Of a stretch of DNA of 25,964 nucleotides, positions 7,665 to 15,441 are shown piece after piece. Both the position numbers and the translations under genes were made by a program. This DNA comes from an uncultured Bacilli bacterium. Lineage in GTDB: Bacteria > Bacillota_I > Bacilli_A > RF39 > UBA660. The stretch spans positions 1 to 25,964 of the forward strand of contig CANQYN010000006.1 in NCBI GenBank assembly GCA_947628105.1, written 5' to 3'. The notes beneath the pieces are model-generated. The model was not told the DNA's origin, did not search any database, and saw only the letters and a list, made by a program, of their open reading frames with translations. The stretch's first letter is position 1. Each line of letters opens with the position of its first letter.

Positions 7665-8446
7665 ATCCAATATTTATAAAAATTGGTAGTGTTCAAATTT
7701 ATTGGTATTCTGTAATATTATTAATTGCTTTTATAATAGGAATCGTATTGGCAATTAAACAAGCTTGTAAAGAAGGAATTGATAAAGAAGTAATGTATGA
7801 TTATGTTTTTTATCTAATTCCTATTTGTCTAATTGGAGCGAGAATTTATTATATTTTATTTAATTTGGATTATTATTTAGCTAATATAACTTCCATTATT
7901 AAAGTATGGGAAGGTGGACTAGCTATTCATGGTGGCATTTTATTTGGCCTAATATATACTTATTTTTTTACCAAGAAAAAAAATATTCCTTTTTTTCAAT
8001 TTTGTGATATTTTAGTTGTTAGTTTAATATTAGGACAAGTAATTGGAAGATGGGGAAACTTTATGAATAGTGAAGCTTACGGGCCAGTTACTACATTAGC
8101 TACGTTAAAAAACTTTCATATTCCTAATTTTATTATTCAAGGAATTTATATTAATGGAAATTATCATCATCCTACTTTTTTATATGAATCAGTATGGAAT
8201 TTTATCGGATTCATATTAATGTTAATTTTACGCAAAATGAAAAATTATCGTTCAGGATATATAACTAGTTTTTATTTAATATGGTATGGAATTGGAAGAT
8301 TTTTTATTGAAGGATTAAGACAAGACAGTCTTATGTTAAAAAATATAAAAATTGCTCAATTAGTATCTATTGGAATGGTTTTTGTTGGTATTTTTTTGAT
8401 ACTAAAAATTAAAAAGAATAAAATTGACACAAAAAAACAGAAATAG
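7661..8446 (+). CDS. lgt: Prolipoprotein diacylglyceryl transferase
   Basis: Lgt transfers diacylglycerol from phosphatidylglycerol to the lipobox Cys of prolipoproteins in the cytoplasmic membrane. The 261-residue product has the usual length and about seven hydrophobic segments. It shows HGG at 90-92 (His103 in E. coli) and the signature GRWGNFMNSEAYG with Arg130 (Arg143 in E. coli), both essential in the family. It overlaps yvlD by 4 bases. Its last codons contain a perfect promoter for the next gene. Confidence 0.97.
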   Translation: MNPIFIKIGSVQIYWYSVILLIAFIIGIVLAIKQACKEGIDKEVMYDYVFYLIPICLIGARIYYILFNLDYYLANITSIIKVWEGGLAIHGGILFGLIYTYFFTKKKNIPFFQFCDILVVSLILGQVIGRWGNFMNSEAYGPVTTLATLKNFHIPNFIIQGIYINGNYHHPTFLYESVWNFIGFILMLILRKMKNYRSGYITSFYLIWYGIGRFFIEGLRQDSLMLKNIKIAQLVSIGMVFVGIFLILKIKKNKIDTKKQK

Positions 8447-8452
8447 TATAAT
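8424..8452 (+). promoter_or_regulatory. Consensus sigma-A promoter for the prepilin-like gene
   Basis: TTGACA (8424-8429), exactly 17 bases, then TATAAT (8447-8452): a full match to consensus, the strongest promoter I see in the window. The -35 and spacer lie inside the end of lgt and the -10 just after its stop. The leader to the start at 8476 would be about 17 bases and contains AGGAGG. Confidence 0.85.
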
Positions 8453-8475
8453 TTAATAAAATAGGAGGAATGGCT

Positions 8476-8883
8476 ATGAATAAAAGAGGATTTACTTTAA
8501 TTGAATTATTAGCAGTTTTATCTGTTATGGCTATTATTTTGTTAGTAGCAGTTCCCTCTATTAATAATCAGTTAAAAAAATTAAAACAGAATAGTTATGA
8601 TCAATTTAAAGATGATATCTTTTTAGCGACAGAATCATATATTAGTTCTGCCGCAGATGATTATGTTGTACTTAAAAAAAACGGTGGACAAATGTGTATA
8701 AAAATTCAATATTTAATTGAGGGAGGATGGTTAAAAAGTAATTTAGTTGATCCTCAATTAAATAAAACATTGGCAGAATTACAAGGATCTGTCATTGTAA
8801 GAAATTCAAATAATACACTAGGATATATTTATGATCCTAAGTCAGAAAGTTGTCGAAATGATTATACTTCAGAAGGTTCTTAA
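8476..8883 (+). CDS. Lone type IV prepilin/pseudopilin-like protein
   Basis: The 135-residue protein starts MNKRGFTLIELL, the class III signal of type IV pilins and competence pseudopilins: a short basic leader, Gly cut site, Phe+1, Glu+5, then a hydrophobic helix (about 6-30). The rest is a small soluble domain with two Cys residues (in QMCIK and SCRND) that could pair. ATG at 8476 is preferred over 8470 because the AGGAGG site (8463-8468) is 7 bases from the former and 1 from the latter. No prepilin peptidase, assembly ATPase, platform protein or other pilin is in the window. It has its own consensus promoter and terminator, so it is an independent highly expressed unit. It may work with a pilus or ComG system elsewhere. 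Confidence 0.85.
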   Translation: MNKRGFTLIELLAVLSVMAIILLVAVPSINNQLKKLKQNSYDQFKDDIFLATESYISSAADDYVVLKKNGGQMCIKIQYLIEGGWLKSNLVDPQLNKTLAELQGSVIVRNSNNTLGYIYDPKSESCRNDYTSEGS

Positions 8884-8901
8884 GAGAACTTCTTTTTTTT
8901 T
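8871..8901 (+). terminator. Terminator overlapping the prepilin stop codon
   Basis: AGAAGGTTCT (8871-8880) pairs with AGAACTTCT (8885-8893) with one bulged G, then a T-run to 8901. The stop codon is in the loop. Confidence 0.8.
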
Positions 8902-8915
8902 AATACAAAGAAGAG

Positions 8916-8921
8916 TATAAT
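8916..8921 (+). promoter_or_regulatory. -10 element before whiA
   Basis: TATAAT at 8916-8921 lies 21 bases before the whiA start, after the upstream terminator. The position for a -35 falls in the T-run and is poor. Confidence 0.45.
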
Positions 8922-8941
8922 GAATTTAAGGAGGAATTTCT

Positions 8942-9850
8942 ATGTCTTTTACTGCAGAAGTGAAAAATGAGGTAAGTAAATTAGAAACTATCGAGATAGA
9001 AAATCTTTCAGAATTATCGGCTATTATTCGAAATATTGGAGATATTGAAAGAGATATTAAAATTACAACAGAAAATGCTTCTGTTGCGAGAAGAATCTTT
9101 TTACTAGTAAAACAAAGTTATCATCAAATTTGTAAGGTCACGGTAAGACGAGGGTATAATTTTAATAAAAATTATATTTATATTTTACAAATAACGCATA
9201 GCATAGAAAAAATTATTGATGATTTAAGTTTGAATCAAAAATATGGAATTCCAAAATCTTATATTTATGCGGATGAAAATTTGATTCGTTCCTATTTAAG
9301 AGGTTTATTTTTAAGTTGTGGAAGTTTAAATGATCCTAAGAAATCAAGATATCATATGGAATTTTCTTTTGATAATTTAGAATATAGTAAATTTGTTAGT
9401 AAACTGTTAAATCATTTTCGATTAAATAGTAAAGTATTGAAGAGAGATACTAAATATATGGTATATGTAAAAGAAGCAGAAAAAATAGGAGATTTTTTAA
9501 GAATTATTAATGCGATTCATGCAGTATTTTATTATGAGGATATTCGTATATATAGGGATCATAAAAATATGACAAATCGTTTAAATAATTGTGAACAAGC
9601 CAATGTCGATAAAATGATAGGAACAGCTTCTAAGCAAGTAAAAGAAGTTGAAAAAATTAAAGAAGCTGGAGGATTTGATCTATTGGATGAAAAAGTAAAA
9701 GAAGTAGCGATTTATCGTTTAAAATATCCAGAAGTTTCTTTGAAAGAATTAAGTGAGATCATTAGTGTTGAAACGGGGAAAGAAATAACGAAGTCAGGAC
9801 TTTATCATCGGCTTAAAAAGATAGAGGAACTCGCTAAAAAAATCAAATGA
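8942..9850 (+). CDS. whiA: WhiA, DNA-binding cell-division/sporulation regulator
   Basis: WhiA proteins combine a LAGLIDADG homing-endonuclease-like N-terminal domain without nuclease activity and a C-terminal helix-turn-helix. This copy has 302 residues, the normal length, with the start MSFTAEVKNEVSKLE, the central FLSCGSLNDPKKSRYHMEF segment and the C-terminal HTH (about 225-300, including ASKQVKEVEKIKEAGG and GLYHRLKKIEEL). In B. subtilis it influences cell division and chromosome segregation; in actinomycetes it controls sporulation septation. An AAGGAGG site precedes the start. The usual neighbours yvcK and rapZ are not adjacent. Confidence 0.96.
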   Translation: MSFTAEVKNEVSKLETIEIENLSELSAIIRNIGDIERDIKITTENASVARRIFLLVKQSYHQICKVTVRRGYNFNKNYIYILQITHSIEKIIDDLSLNQKYGIPKSYIYADENLIRSYLRGLFLSCGSLNDPKKSRYHMEFSFDNLEYSKFVSKLLNHFRLNSKVLKRDTKYMVYVKEAEKIGDFLRIINAIHAVFYYEDIRIYRDHKNMTNRLNNCEQANVDKMIGTASKQVKEVEKIKEAGGFDLLDEKVKEVAIYRLKYPEVSLKELSEIISVETGKEITKSGLYHRLKKIEELAKKIK

Positions 9851-9875
9851 CAATAGGATGATTTAATGATATAAT
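9847..9875 (+). promoter_or_regulatory. Sigma-A promoter of the rplI-dnaB-walJ-rlmH operon
   Basis: ATGACA (9847-9852), a 17-base spacer and TATAAT (9870-9875) with TG upstream. The -35 overlaps the whiA stop codon. This is one of the better two-box promoters in the window. Confidence 0.7.
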
Positions 9876-9897
9876 ACAAAAAGAAAAAGGTGATATG

Positions 9898-10341
9898 ATG
9901 AAAGTTATATTTTTAAAAGATGTAAAAGGACAAGGGAAAAAAGATGAAGTTAAAGAAGTAAAAGATGGATATGCAATGAATTTTTTGATTAAAGGTGGTT
10001 ATGCTATTGCGGCTAATAAAGCAAATATTAAAAATTTAAATAAAGATTTACAAACAAGAAAATTAGAGGAAAATCTTCAAATATTACAAATGGAATCAAT
10101 AAAAGAAAAGTTAGAAAAAGAAACTCTTCTTTTTAAAGTAAAAACAGGAAATGGTGGAAAAGTATTTGGATCTATTTCAGCGAAACAAATAAAAGATGAA
10201 TTAAATAAATTAGGATATACTATTGATAAAAATAAAATAATAATAGAAAATCCTATTAGTAGTTTGGGCTTTCACCAAATAAAAATTAATTTGCATAAAA
10301 AAGTAGTGGCGAATATTAAAATTAATGTGAAAGAGATGTGA
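9898..10341 (+). CDS. rplI: 50S ribosomal protein L9
   Basis: L9 binds 23S rRNA near the base of the L1 stalk. The 147-residue product has the bipartite family form: an N-terminal rRNA-binding domain beginning MKVIFLKDVKGQGKK, a long central helix (about 45-75), and a C-terminal domain. Two ATGs adjoin (9895, 9898); 9898 restores the canonical MKVIF start and gives better spacing from AAAGGTGA. It begins an operon with dnaB, walJ and rlmH. Confidence 0.96.
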   Translation: MKVIFLKDVKGQGKKDEVKEVKDGYAMNFLIKGGYAIAANKANIKNLNKDLQTRKLEENLQILQMESIKEKLEKETLLFKVKTGNGGKVFGSISAKQIKDELNKLGYTIDKNKIIIENPISSLGFHQIKINLHKKVVANIKINVKEM

Positions 10342-10346
10342 GAAAA

Positions 10347-11687
10347 ATGAATTCAAAAGAAATGCCATATGATTTACTAGCAGAACAATCTGTATTAGGA
10401 TCTATGTTTATGAGTAAATACGCCATTCAAAAGGCGGTAGAGACATTAGAAAAAGAATCTTTTTATGTTGAAAAAAATGGTATTATTTTTGAAACGATTA
10501 AAGAGCTTGCGGATTCAAATAAACCAGTGGATATTGCGATAGTAATCTCTGAATTAGAAAAGAAAAAACAACTCAATTTAGTTGGTGGAATTGAATATGT
10601 TACTGAGTTAACTACGATTGTACCAAGTGCTACCAATGTCGATGAATATATTAAAATAGTAGAAGAAAAATCGATACGACGTCGCTTAATTGAAACTGCA
10701 TTTACAATCGAAAAAGATGGTTATAATTGGGATGATTCATTAGATGAACTACTAGATAAATCAGAAAAAAATTTAATGAATATTAGTAAAGCTAGAACGG
10801 GTTCTGAATTTAGAAAAATTGCGGATGTTTTATATAAAACGCAAAGTGATTTGGAAAAATTATCAAAGACAAAAGGAGAATTAACTGGATTAACGACAGG
10901 ATTTTATGATATTGATAAAGTCACTTCTGGGCTTCATGAAAATGAATTGATTATTATTGCCGCACGACCTGGTATGGGGAAAACGGCCTTCGTTTTAAAT
11001 TTATTAGTAAATGCTACTAAAATAACAGGAAAAAAAGTAGCTTTGTTCAATCTAGAGATGGGAGCAGAACAATTAGTAATGCGTATGATAGCATCAGAAG
11101 GACAAATTGATGGTAGAAAATTAACTTCGGGAAGATTAGAGCATAATGATTGGAAACGAGTAAATGAAGCTATCAGTAAATTAGCGGATACCAAAATTTA
11201 TATTGATGATACTCCAGGTATTACGATTGGTGAAATAAGAGCCAAAAGTAGAAGATTGGCTAGTGAGGGGAATTTAGGTTTAATTGTTGTCGATTATTTA
11301 CAGCTAGTAAGTACTACTTCAAAATATGGAGGGAATCGACAATTAGAAATAGCAGAAGTTTCCCGTTCATTAAAAACATTAGCAATGGAATTACATGTTC
11401 CTATCATTGCTTTGGCACAATTATCTCGTAATGTTGAAAATCGTCCAGATAAAACCCCAATTCTAAGTGATTTAAGGGAATCAGGAACAATTGAACAAGA
11501 TGCTGATATTGTTGCTTTTCTACATAGTGAAGACTATTATCAAAAAGAAAAAGCAATTGATGATAATACTGGGGAAGTAGACTTTATCATTCGAAAACAT
11601 CGTAATGGACCACAAACGACAATTAAATTAATCTTTAAAAGAAATACGTTAACTTTTTTAAATTTTATTAATAAGGAAGAAGAATAA
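10347..11687 (+). CDS. dnaB: Replicative DNA helicase
   Basis: This is the hexameric fork helicase (called DnaC in B. subtilis). The 446-residue product begins with the N-terminal domain motif YDLLAEQSVLGSMF and has the RecA-type core with Walker A GMGKT (209-213), Walker B around LIVVDYLQLVS, and the ESGTIEQDADIV and KHRNGP arginine-finger region. The length is usual and no intein is inserted. A GTG at 10338 in frame overlaps rplI; the ATG at 10347 gives the more usual N-terminus but has only a weak AAAGAGA ribosome site, so coupling to rplI is likely. Its stop overlaps the walJ start by one base (TAATG). Confidence 0.96.
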   Translation: MNSKEMPYDLLAEQSVLGSMFMSKYAIQKAVETLEKESFYVEKNGIIFETIKELADSNKPVDIAIVISELEKKKQLNLVGGIEYVTELTTIVPSATNVDEYIKIVEEKSIRRRLIETAFTIEKDGYNWDDSLDELLDKSEKNLMNISKARTGSEFRKIADVLYKTQSDLEKLSKTKGELTGLTTGFYDIDKVTSGLHENELIIIAARPGMGKTAFVLNLLVNATKITGKKVALFNLEMGAEQLVMRMIASEGQIDGRKLTSGRLEHNDWKRVNEAISKLADTKIYIDDTPGITIGEIRAKSRRLASEGNLGLIVVDYLQLVSTTSKYGGNRQLEIAEVSRSLKTLAMELHVPIIALAQLSRNVENRPDKTPILSDLRESGTIEQDADIVAFLHSEDYYQKEKAIDDNTGEVDFIIRKHRNGPQTTIKLIFKRNTLTFLNFINKEEE

Positions 11688-12451
11688 TGAAAGTTTGTGT
11701 TTTAGCAAGTGGCAGTAAAGGAAATTCTACTTATATCGAATATAAAGATACAAAGATATTAATAGATTTAGGAATGAGTTGTTCTTATATTGAACAAAAA
11801 TTAAAAGAAATAGGTGTCGAAGCAAAAGCAATCGATGCTATTTTTATTACGCATACTCATTCTGATCATATTAATGGATTAAAAGTATTTTTAAAAAAAT
11901 ATCATACAAATGTATATTTAACGCAAACTATGTTAGATGATATAGTGTTGACTTTTCCTTTAAAACGTTATATATTAATAGACGGCAATTTTGAGATAAA
12001 GGATTTATTTGTCGAAGTAATCAAAATTTCTCATGATGCCAGTGATACAAATGGCTATATTTTATATGGTGATGATAAATCTGTTGTCTATATCACTGAT
12101 ACAGGATATATCAATTTTAAAAATCATAATAAATTAAAAAATAAGACCGTTTATATTATGGAAAGTAATCATGATGTTCAAATGTTAATGGATGGAAATA
12201 GACCTTATTATTTAAAACAGAGAATATTAAGTGATAAAGGCCATTTATCGAATCAAGCTTCTTCAGATTATTTGACAAAATTTATTGGAAAAAATACAAA
12301 AAAGATTATTTTGGCTCATTTGAGTCAAGATAATAATACTCCAGAAAAAGCATTACAATGTTTACAACAAAAATTGCTGGAAGAAGATAAGACAGTAGAT
12401 AAAATTATCGTTGCTTCTCAAAATGAAAAAACGGAGTTAGTAGAGATATGA
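11687..12451 (+). CDS. walJ: WalJ/YycJ metallo-beta-lactamase-fold hydrolase
   Basis: The 254-residue protein is a metallo-beta-lactamase-fold enzyme with the metal motif THTHSDH (His56, His58, Asp60, His61), the start VCVLASGSKGNST typical of the YycJ family, a DTGY segment and a late His in ILAHLSQDNN. In Bacillus and Streptococcus the gene sits with the WalRK system and is linked to cell-wall and DNA-processing phenotypes; its substrate is probably a nucleic acid. Here walRK are absent from the window but rlmH follows, as in B. subtilis where both genes lie in the same region. It overlaps dnaB by 1 base and rlmH by 4. Confidence 0.93.
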   Translation: MKVCVLASGSKGNSTYIEYKDTKILIDLGMSCSYIEQKLKEIGVEAKAIDAIFITHTHSDHINGLKVFLKKYHTNVYLTQTMLDDIVLTFPLKRYILIDGNFEIKDLFVEVIKISHDASDTNGYILYGDDKSVVYITDTGYINFKNHNKLKNKTVYIMESNHDVQMLMDGNRPYYLKQRILSDKGHLSNQASSDYLTKFIGKNTKKIILAHLSQDNNTPEKALQCLQQKLLEEDKTVDKIIVASQNEKTELVEI

Positions 12452-12903
12452 TAAAAATAATTTGTGTTGGAAAAATAAAAGAAAAATTTTTTAAAGAAGC
12501 TTTATTAGAATATCAGAAAAGATTATCAAAATATACCAAAATAGAGATAATTGAAGTTTCTGATTTTTCTTATGGAGATATTGAAGTAGAAAAATTGAAA
12601 GAAATGCAAGAAATAAAAAAACATATTAAAGATCGAGAATATATTGTTACATTGGAAATAGAAGGAAAATCATATTCTTCGAAAGAATTTTCATCATGGT
12701 TAGAAAAAACTAATAGCAATTATCCAACAATTACTTTTATTATTGGTGGTTCTAATGGTTTACATGATGATATTAAAAAATCAAGTAAAGAAGCAATATC
12801 ATTTTCAAAATTAACTTTTCCACATCAATTATTTCGCGTTATTTTATTAGAACAAATTTATCGAGCATATAAAATTCAAAAAAATGAAAATTATCATAAA
12901 TAA
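12448..12903 (+). CDS. rlmH: 23S rRNA pseudouridine-1915 N3-methyltransferase
   Basis: RlmH is a small SPOUT-class enzyme that methylates pseudouridine 1915 in helix 69 of 23S rRNA with S-adenosylmethionine. The 151-residue protein has the normal length and the knot motifs FIIGGSNGL and LTFPHQLFRVILLEQIYRA, ending in the conserved YHK. It overlaps walJ by 4 bases and is the last clear member of the rplI operon. Confidence 0.97.
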   Translation: MIKIICVGKIKEKFFKEALLEYQKRLSKYTKIEIIEVSDFSYGDIEVEKLKEMQEIKKHIKDREYIVTLEIEGKSYSSKEFSSWLEKTNSNYPTITFIIGGSNGLHDDIKKSSKEAISFSKLTFPHQLFRVILLEQIYRAYKIQKNENYHK

Positions 12904-12919
12904 ATTAGGAGGGGATAAA

Positions 12920-13381
12920 ATGAATAAGGGACAAAGAGATAATCTTTATATAACGGCAATGTATAAATTATTATTTGAACAAGAAAATTCTATTGTCTTT
13001 GATAATGGTGATATTTTAGGATTTAGGGCAAATCAAACTCAATATCCAAATCATTCTAATTCGCCAGAAAAAGCTATGTCACTTGAAATAACAATTCAAA
13101 ATATGGATGGAAAAACAACTTATTTAGGGGATTATTATAAGCGATTAGACAATTATCAGAAACAAGAGACAATATTTAATTTAGATAAAAAAGAAAAAGT
13201 AGCATTTATCTTAAAATCAGAAGAAGGTTTTTTAAAGAAAACTCCATACCATTTAGTCGAACATTATGGAGGAAAAATTTCTAAATTTACTAGTGATACT
13301 ATACAAGATTATGCAAAATCTTCTTTGGAAAAAATGAAATTAGAATTAAAAGAAAAAGCAAAACAAATGAATAAAAAATAA
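12920..13381 (+). CDS. Hypothetical soluble protein
   Basis: This 153-residue protein belongs to no family I recognise. It is hydrophilic, without signal peptide or membrane segment. The middle appears to be alternating beta strands (SLEITIQNMDGKTTYLGDYY); the last 35 residues form a Lys/Glu-rich helix. It has no Cys and no obvious catalytic motif. The ATG at 12920 is chosen because an AGGAGGGG site lies just before it; an in-frame ATG at 12884 lies inside rlmH and has none. It is 16 bases after rlmH, so probably in the same operon, and is followed by the spoIIR unit. It could be a lineage-specific gene linked to either. Confidence 0.75.
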   Translation: MNKGQRDNLYITAMYKLLFEQENSIVFDNGDILGFRANQTQYPNHSNSPEKAMSLEITIQNMDGKTTYLGDYYKRLDNYQKQETIFNLDKKEKVAFILKSEEGFLKKTPYHLVEHYGGKISKFTSDTIQDYAKSSLEKMKLELKEKAKQMNKK

Positions 13382-13383
13382 AA

Positions 13384-13416
13384 AAAGATCTCACTATGAA
13401 ATAGGGAGGTCTTTCT
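13384..13416 (+). terminator. Terminator-like hairpin that contains the spoIIR ribosome site
   Basis: AAAGATCTC (13384-13392) pairs with GAGGTCTTT (13406-13414), 9 bp with one G-U pair and a 13-base loop. The spoIIR Shine-Dalgarno GGGAGG (13404-13409) lies in the descending arm, so the fold would hide it. The trailing T-run is short, so this may serve more as a translational switch than as a terminator. Confidence 0.55.
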
Positions 13417-13419
13417 ATT

Positions 13420-13941
13420 ATGAAAAAAATAATTATATTTTCTATCCTTTTATTAAGTCTTATTAATGTTTTACATATAAAAGCAGATGCTTATGTTATT
13501 CCAGATGATGCTATTCGACTTCGAGTACTTGCAAATTCTAATTCAGAATATGATCAAGAAATAAAAAGAACAGTGAGTGAAAAAATTCAAATAAAAATGT
13601 ATAATCTTTTAAAAAATACAAAAGAAGTGGACGAAGCGAGAAGAATTATTAATCGAAATATGGATCATATTGAAAAAGAAATAAAAGAAACATTAGATAA
13701 AAACAATTATAAATTAGGGTATAAAATAGATTATGGGAATCATTATTTTCCTGAAAAAAAATATAAGGGAACTGTTTATAAAGAAGGATACTATGAATCG
13801 CTATTAATTACGTTAGGAAAAGGACAAGGAAATAATTGGTGGTGTGTATTATTTCCACCCTTATGTCTTATGGAAGCCGAAGAAAGTGATGAAGTAGAGT
13901 ATAAATTTTTTATTCAAGAATTATTTGACAAATATTTCTAA
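13420..13941 (+). CDS. spoIIR: Stage II sporulation protein R
   Basis: SpoIIR is the forespore-made, secreted signal that activates SpoIIGA in the mother cell to process pro-sigma-E. The 173-residue product has a signal peptide (about 1-24), the family start AIRLRVLANSNSEYDQEIK and the C-terminal signature ITLGKGQGNNWWCVLFPPLC, with two Cys. In B. subtilis it is made under sigma-F; I could not identify a convincing sigma-F promoter here. Translation starts beneath a hairpin that covers its ribosome site. The next gene is mntP/ytaF-like, and mntP (ywlD) is also near spoIIR in B. subtilis. Confidence 0.96.
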   Translation: MKKIIIFSILLLSLINVLHIKADAYVIPDDAIRLRVLANSNSEYDQEIKRTVSEKIQIKMYNLLKNTKEVDEARRIINRNMDHIEKEIKETLDKNNYKLGYKIDYGNHYFPEKKYKGTVYKEGYYESLLITLGKGQGNNWWCVLFPPLCLMEAEESDEVEYKFFIQELFDKYF

Positions 13942-13951
13942 TGTATAAAAT

Positions 13952-13989
13952 AAAAAACTTCCGAGTAAAATGAATTAGGAGGTTTTTTT
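13952..13989 (+). terminator. Terminator whose descending arm is the ribosome site of the next gene
   Basis: AAAAAACTTCC (13952-13962) pairs with GGAGGTTTTTT (13978-13988): 11 bp with one G-U pair and a 15-base loop, followed by T to 13989. The Shine-Dalgarno AGGAGG (13977-13982) of the next gene is inside the stem and its ATG follows the T-run directly at 13990. A transcript that reads through would carry a sequestered ribosome site. Confidence 0.65.
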
Positions 13990-14520
13990 ATGTCATTTAT
14001 TTTTGTTATTTTAATAGCGATTAGTTTAAGTATGGATGCTTTTTCTCTTGCTTTAGCATATGGAACATTAAATATGAATAATAATGATATTCAAAAATTA
14101 TCTATTATTGTAGGAATCTATCATTTTTTTATGCCTTTTATTGGAATGATAGCAGGAACAAGAATAATTCAAATATTAAATATGAATCCAAATTTAGTCG
14201 TTTTAGTCGTATTATCTGTTATTGGACTACAAATGATTATGGAAACGACAAAGGAAGAGAGAAATATAAAATTGATGACATTAATTGAATTTTTCTTTTT
14301 TGGATTAGCTGTAAGTATCGACAGTTTTTCTGTTGGGTTAGGATTAAAAACAATATATAAAAATCCTTTAGTTAGTATGATAACTTTTTCTTTATCTAGT
14401 TTTTTCTTTACCTATTTAGGTTTAAAATTAGGCAGAAAAATTAGTAATATGATCGGTAGATATGCTACATTATTAGGAGGAATTACATTAATCATAATAG
14501 GAATTTTATATATGATATAA
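13990..14520 (+). CDS. MntP/YtaF-family membrane transporter
   Basis: The 176-residue protein has six hydrophobic helices in two repeats, each with an acidic motif in the membrane: SMDAFSLAL near residue 14 and SIDSFSVGL near residue 110. This is the pattern of the MntP (PF02659) manganese efflux family, which also includes the sporulation membrane protein YtaF. The neighbour spoIIR supports either name: mntP is close to spoIIR in B. subtilis, and a sporulation role would suit ytaF. No mntP-type yybP-ykoY riboswitch is present: the ribosome site lies in a simple hairpin. Confidence 0.82.
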   Translation: MSFIFVILIAISLSMDAFSLALAYGTLNMNNNDIQKLSIIVGIYHFFMPFIGMIAGTRIIQILNMNPNLVVLVVLSVIGLQMIMETTKEERNIKLMTLIEFFFFGLAVSIDSFSVGLGLKTIYKNPLVSMITFSLSSFFFTYLGLKLGRKISNMIGRYATLLGGITLIIIGILYMI

Positions 14521-14535
14521 AAATTAGTAAATTTA

Positions 14536-14544
14536 TGTTATAAT
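14536..14544 (+). promoter_or_regulatory. Extended -10 promoter of fba
   Basis: TGTTATAAT (-10 at 14539-14544) lies 15 bases before the fba start. No good -35 is seen at 17 bases. Confidence 0.5.
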
Positions 14545-14559
14545 GAATTTGGTGATAAA

Positions 14560-15411
14560 ATGATAGTAAATAGTAAAGAAATGTTAGAAAAAGCACGTGA
14601 TAAAAAGTATGCAGTGGCACACTTTAATATTAATAATTTAGAGTGGACAAGGTTTATTTTAGAAGAATGTAACAAAAATCAAAGCCCTGTTATTTTGGGA
14701 GTCAGTGAAGGTGCTTGCAAATATATGGGTGGCTATAAAGTAGTAGCTGATATGGTAATAGATTTGCATAAATCTTTAAATATTGATATTCCGGTCGTTC
14801 TTCATTTAGATCATGGATCAAGTTTTGAAGCTTGTAAAGAAGCAATCGATAATGGATTTTCTTCTGTTATGATAGATGCTTCTCGTTATCCGTTGGAAGA
14901 AAATATAGAAATAACAAAAAAAGTAGTTGATTATGCTAAAAAATTTAATGTTACCGTCGAAGCTGAAATAGGATGTATTGGTGGAAGCGAAGATGAAGTT
15001 ACATCAGAATTAAAAACGACAAGTGTAGAGGATGCTTTAGCTCTTGTTCAAGGGGCTCAAATTGATTCATTAGCGCCAGCTTTAGGAAGTGTTCATGGCA
15101 TTTATAAAGGAGAACCAAAATTAGATTTTGAAAAAATGAAACAGATTCGAGAAAAAACTAATATGCCTCTTGTATTACATGGGGGAAGTGGAATCGATGA
15201 TGAAAAGATTAAAACTGCAATTCAATGTGGAATATGTAAATTAAATATTAATACAGATTTACAAATTGTTTGGTCAAAAGCAGTACGCTCTTATCTAGAG
15301 GAAAATAAAGAAGTGTATGATCCACGCAAAATCATTAAATCTGGAGAGGAAGCAATGAAAAAGTTAATTCAAGAAAAATTAATTTTGTTAGGTAGCATAA
15401 ATCAGAAATAA
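14560..15411 (+). CDS. fba: Class II fructose-1,6-bisphosphate aldolase
   Basis: This zinc-dependent aldolase cleaves fructose-1,6-bisphosphate to dihydroxyacetone phosphate and glyceraldehyde-3-phosphate in glycolysis. The 283-residue product shows HLDHG with catalytic Asp84 and metal ligand His85, EAEIG, GSVHGIYKG (metal His), LHGGSGI (metal His) and NINTDLQ for phosphate binding. Class II tagatose-bisphosphate aldolases look similar, but the length and the following murA fit the fbaA-murA neighbourhood of Bacilli. The start has a TTTGGTGA ribosome site. Confidence 0.94.
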   Translation: MIVNSKEMLEKARDKKYAVAHFNINNLEWTRFILEECNKNQSPVILGVSEGACKYMGGYKVVADMVIDLHKSLNIDIPVVLHLDHGSSFEACKEAIDNGFSSVMIDASRYPLEENIEITKKVVDYAKKFNVTVEAEIGCIGGSEDEVTSELKTTSVEDALALVQGAQIDSLAPALGSVHGIYKGEPKLDFEKMKQIREKTNMPLVLHGGSGIDDEKIKTAIQCGICKLNINTDLQIVWSKAVRSYLEENKEVYDPRKIIKSGEEAMKKLIQEKLILLGSINQK

Positions 15412-15441
15412 TAATATGATAAAGTAAAAGAGGTGGAAGAT

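Noticed and set aside
13941..13989. yybP-ykoY manganese riboswitch before the mntP-like gene
   Set aside because: The gap is only 48 bases and folds as a simple terminator-like hairpin.
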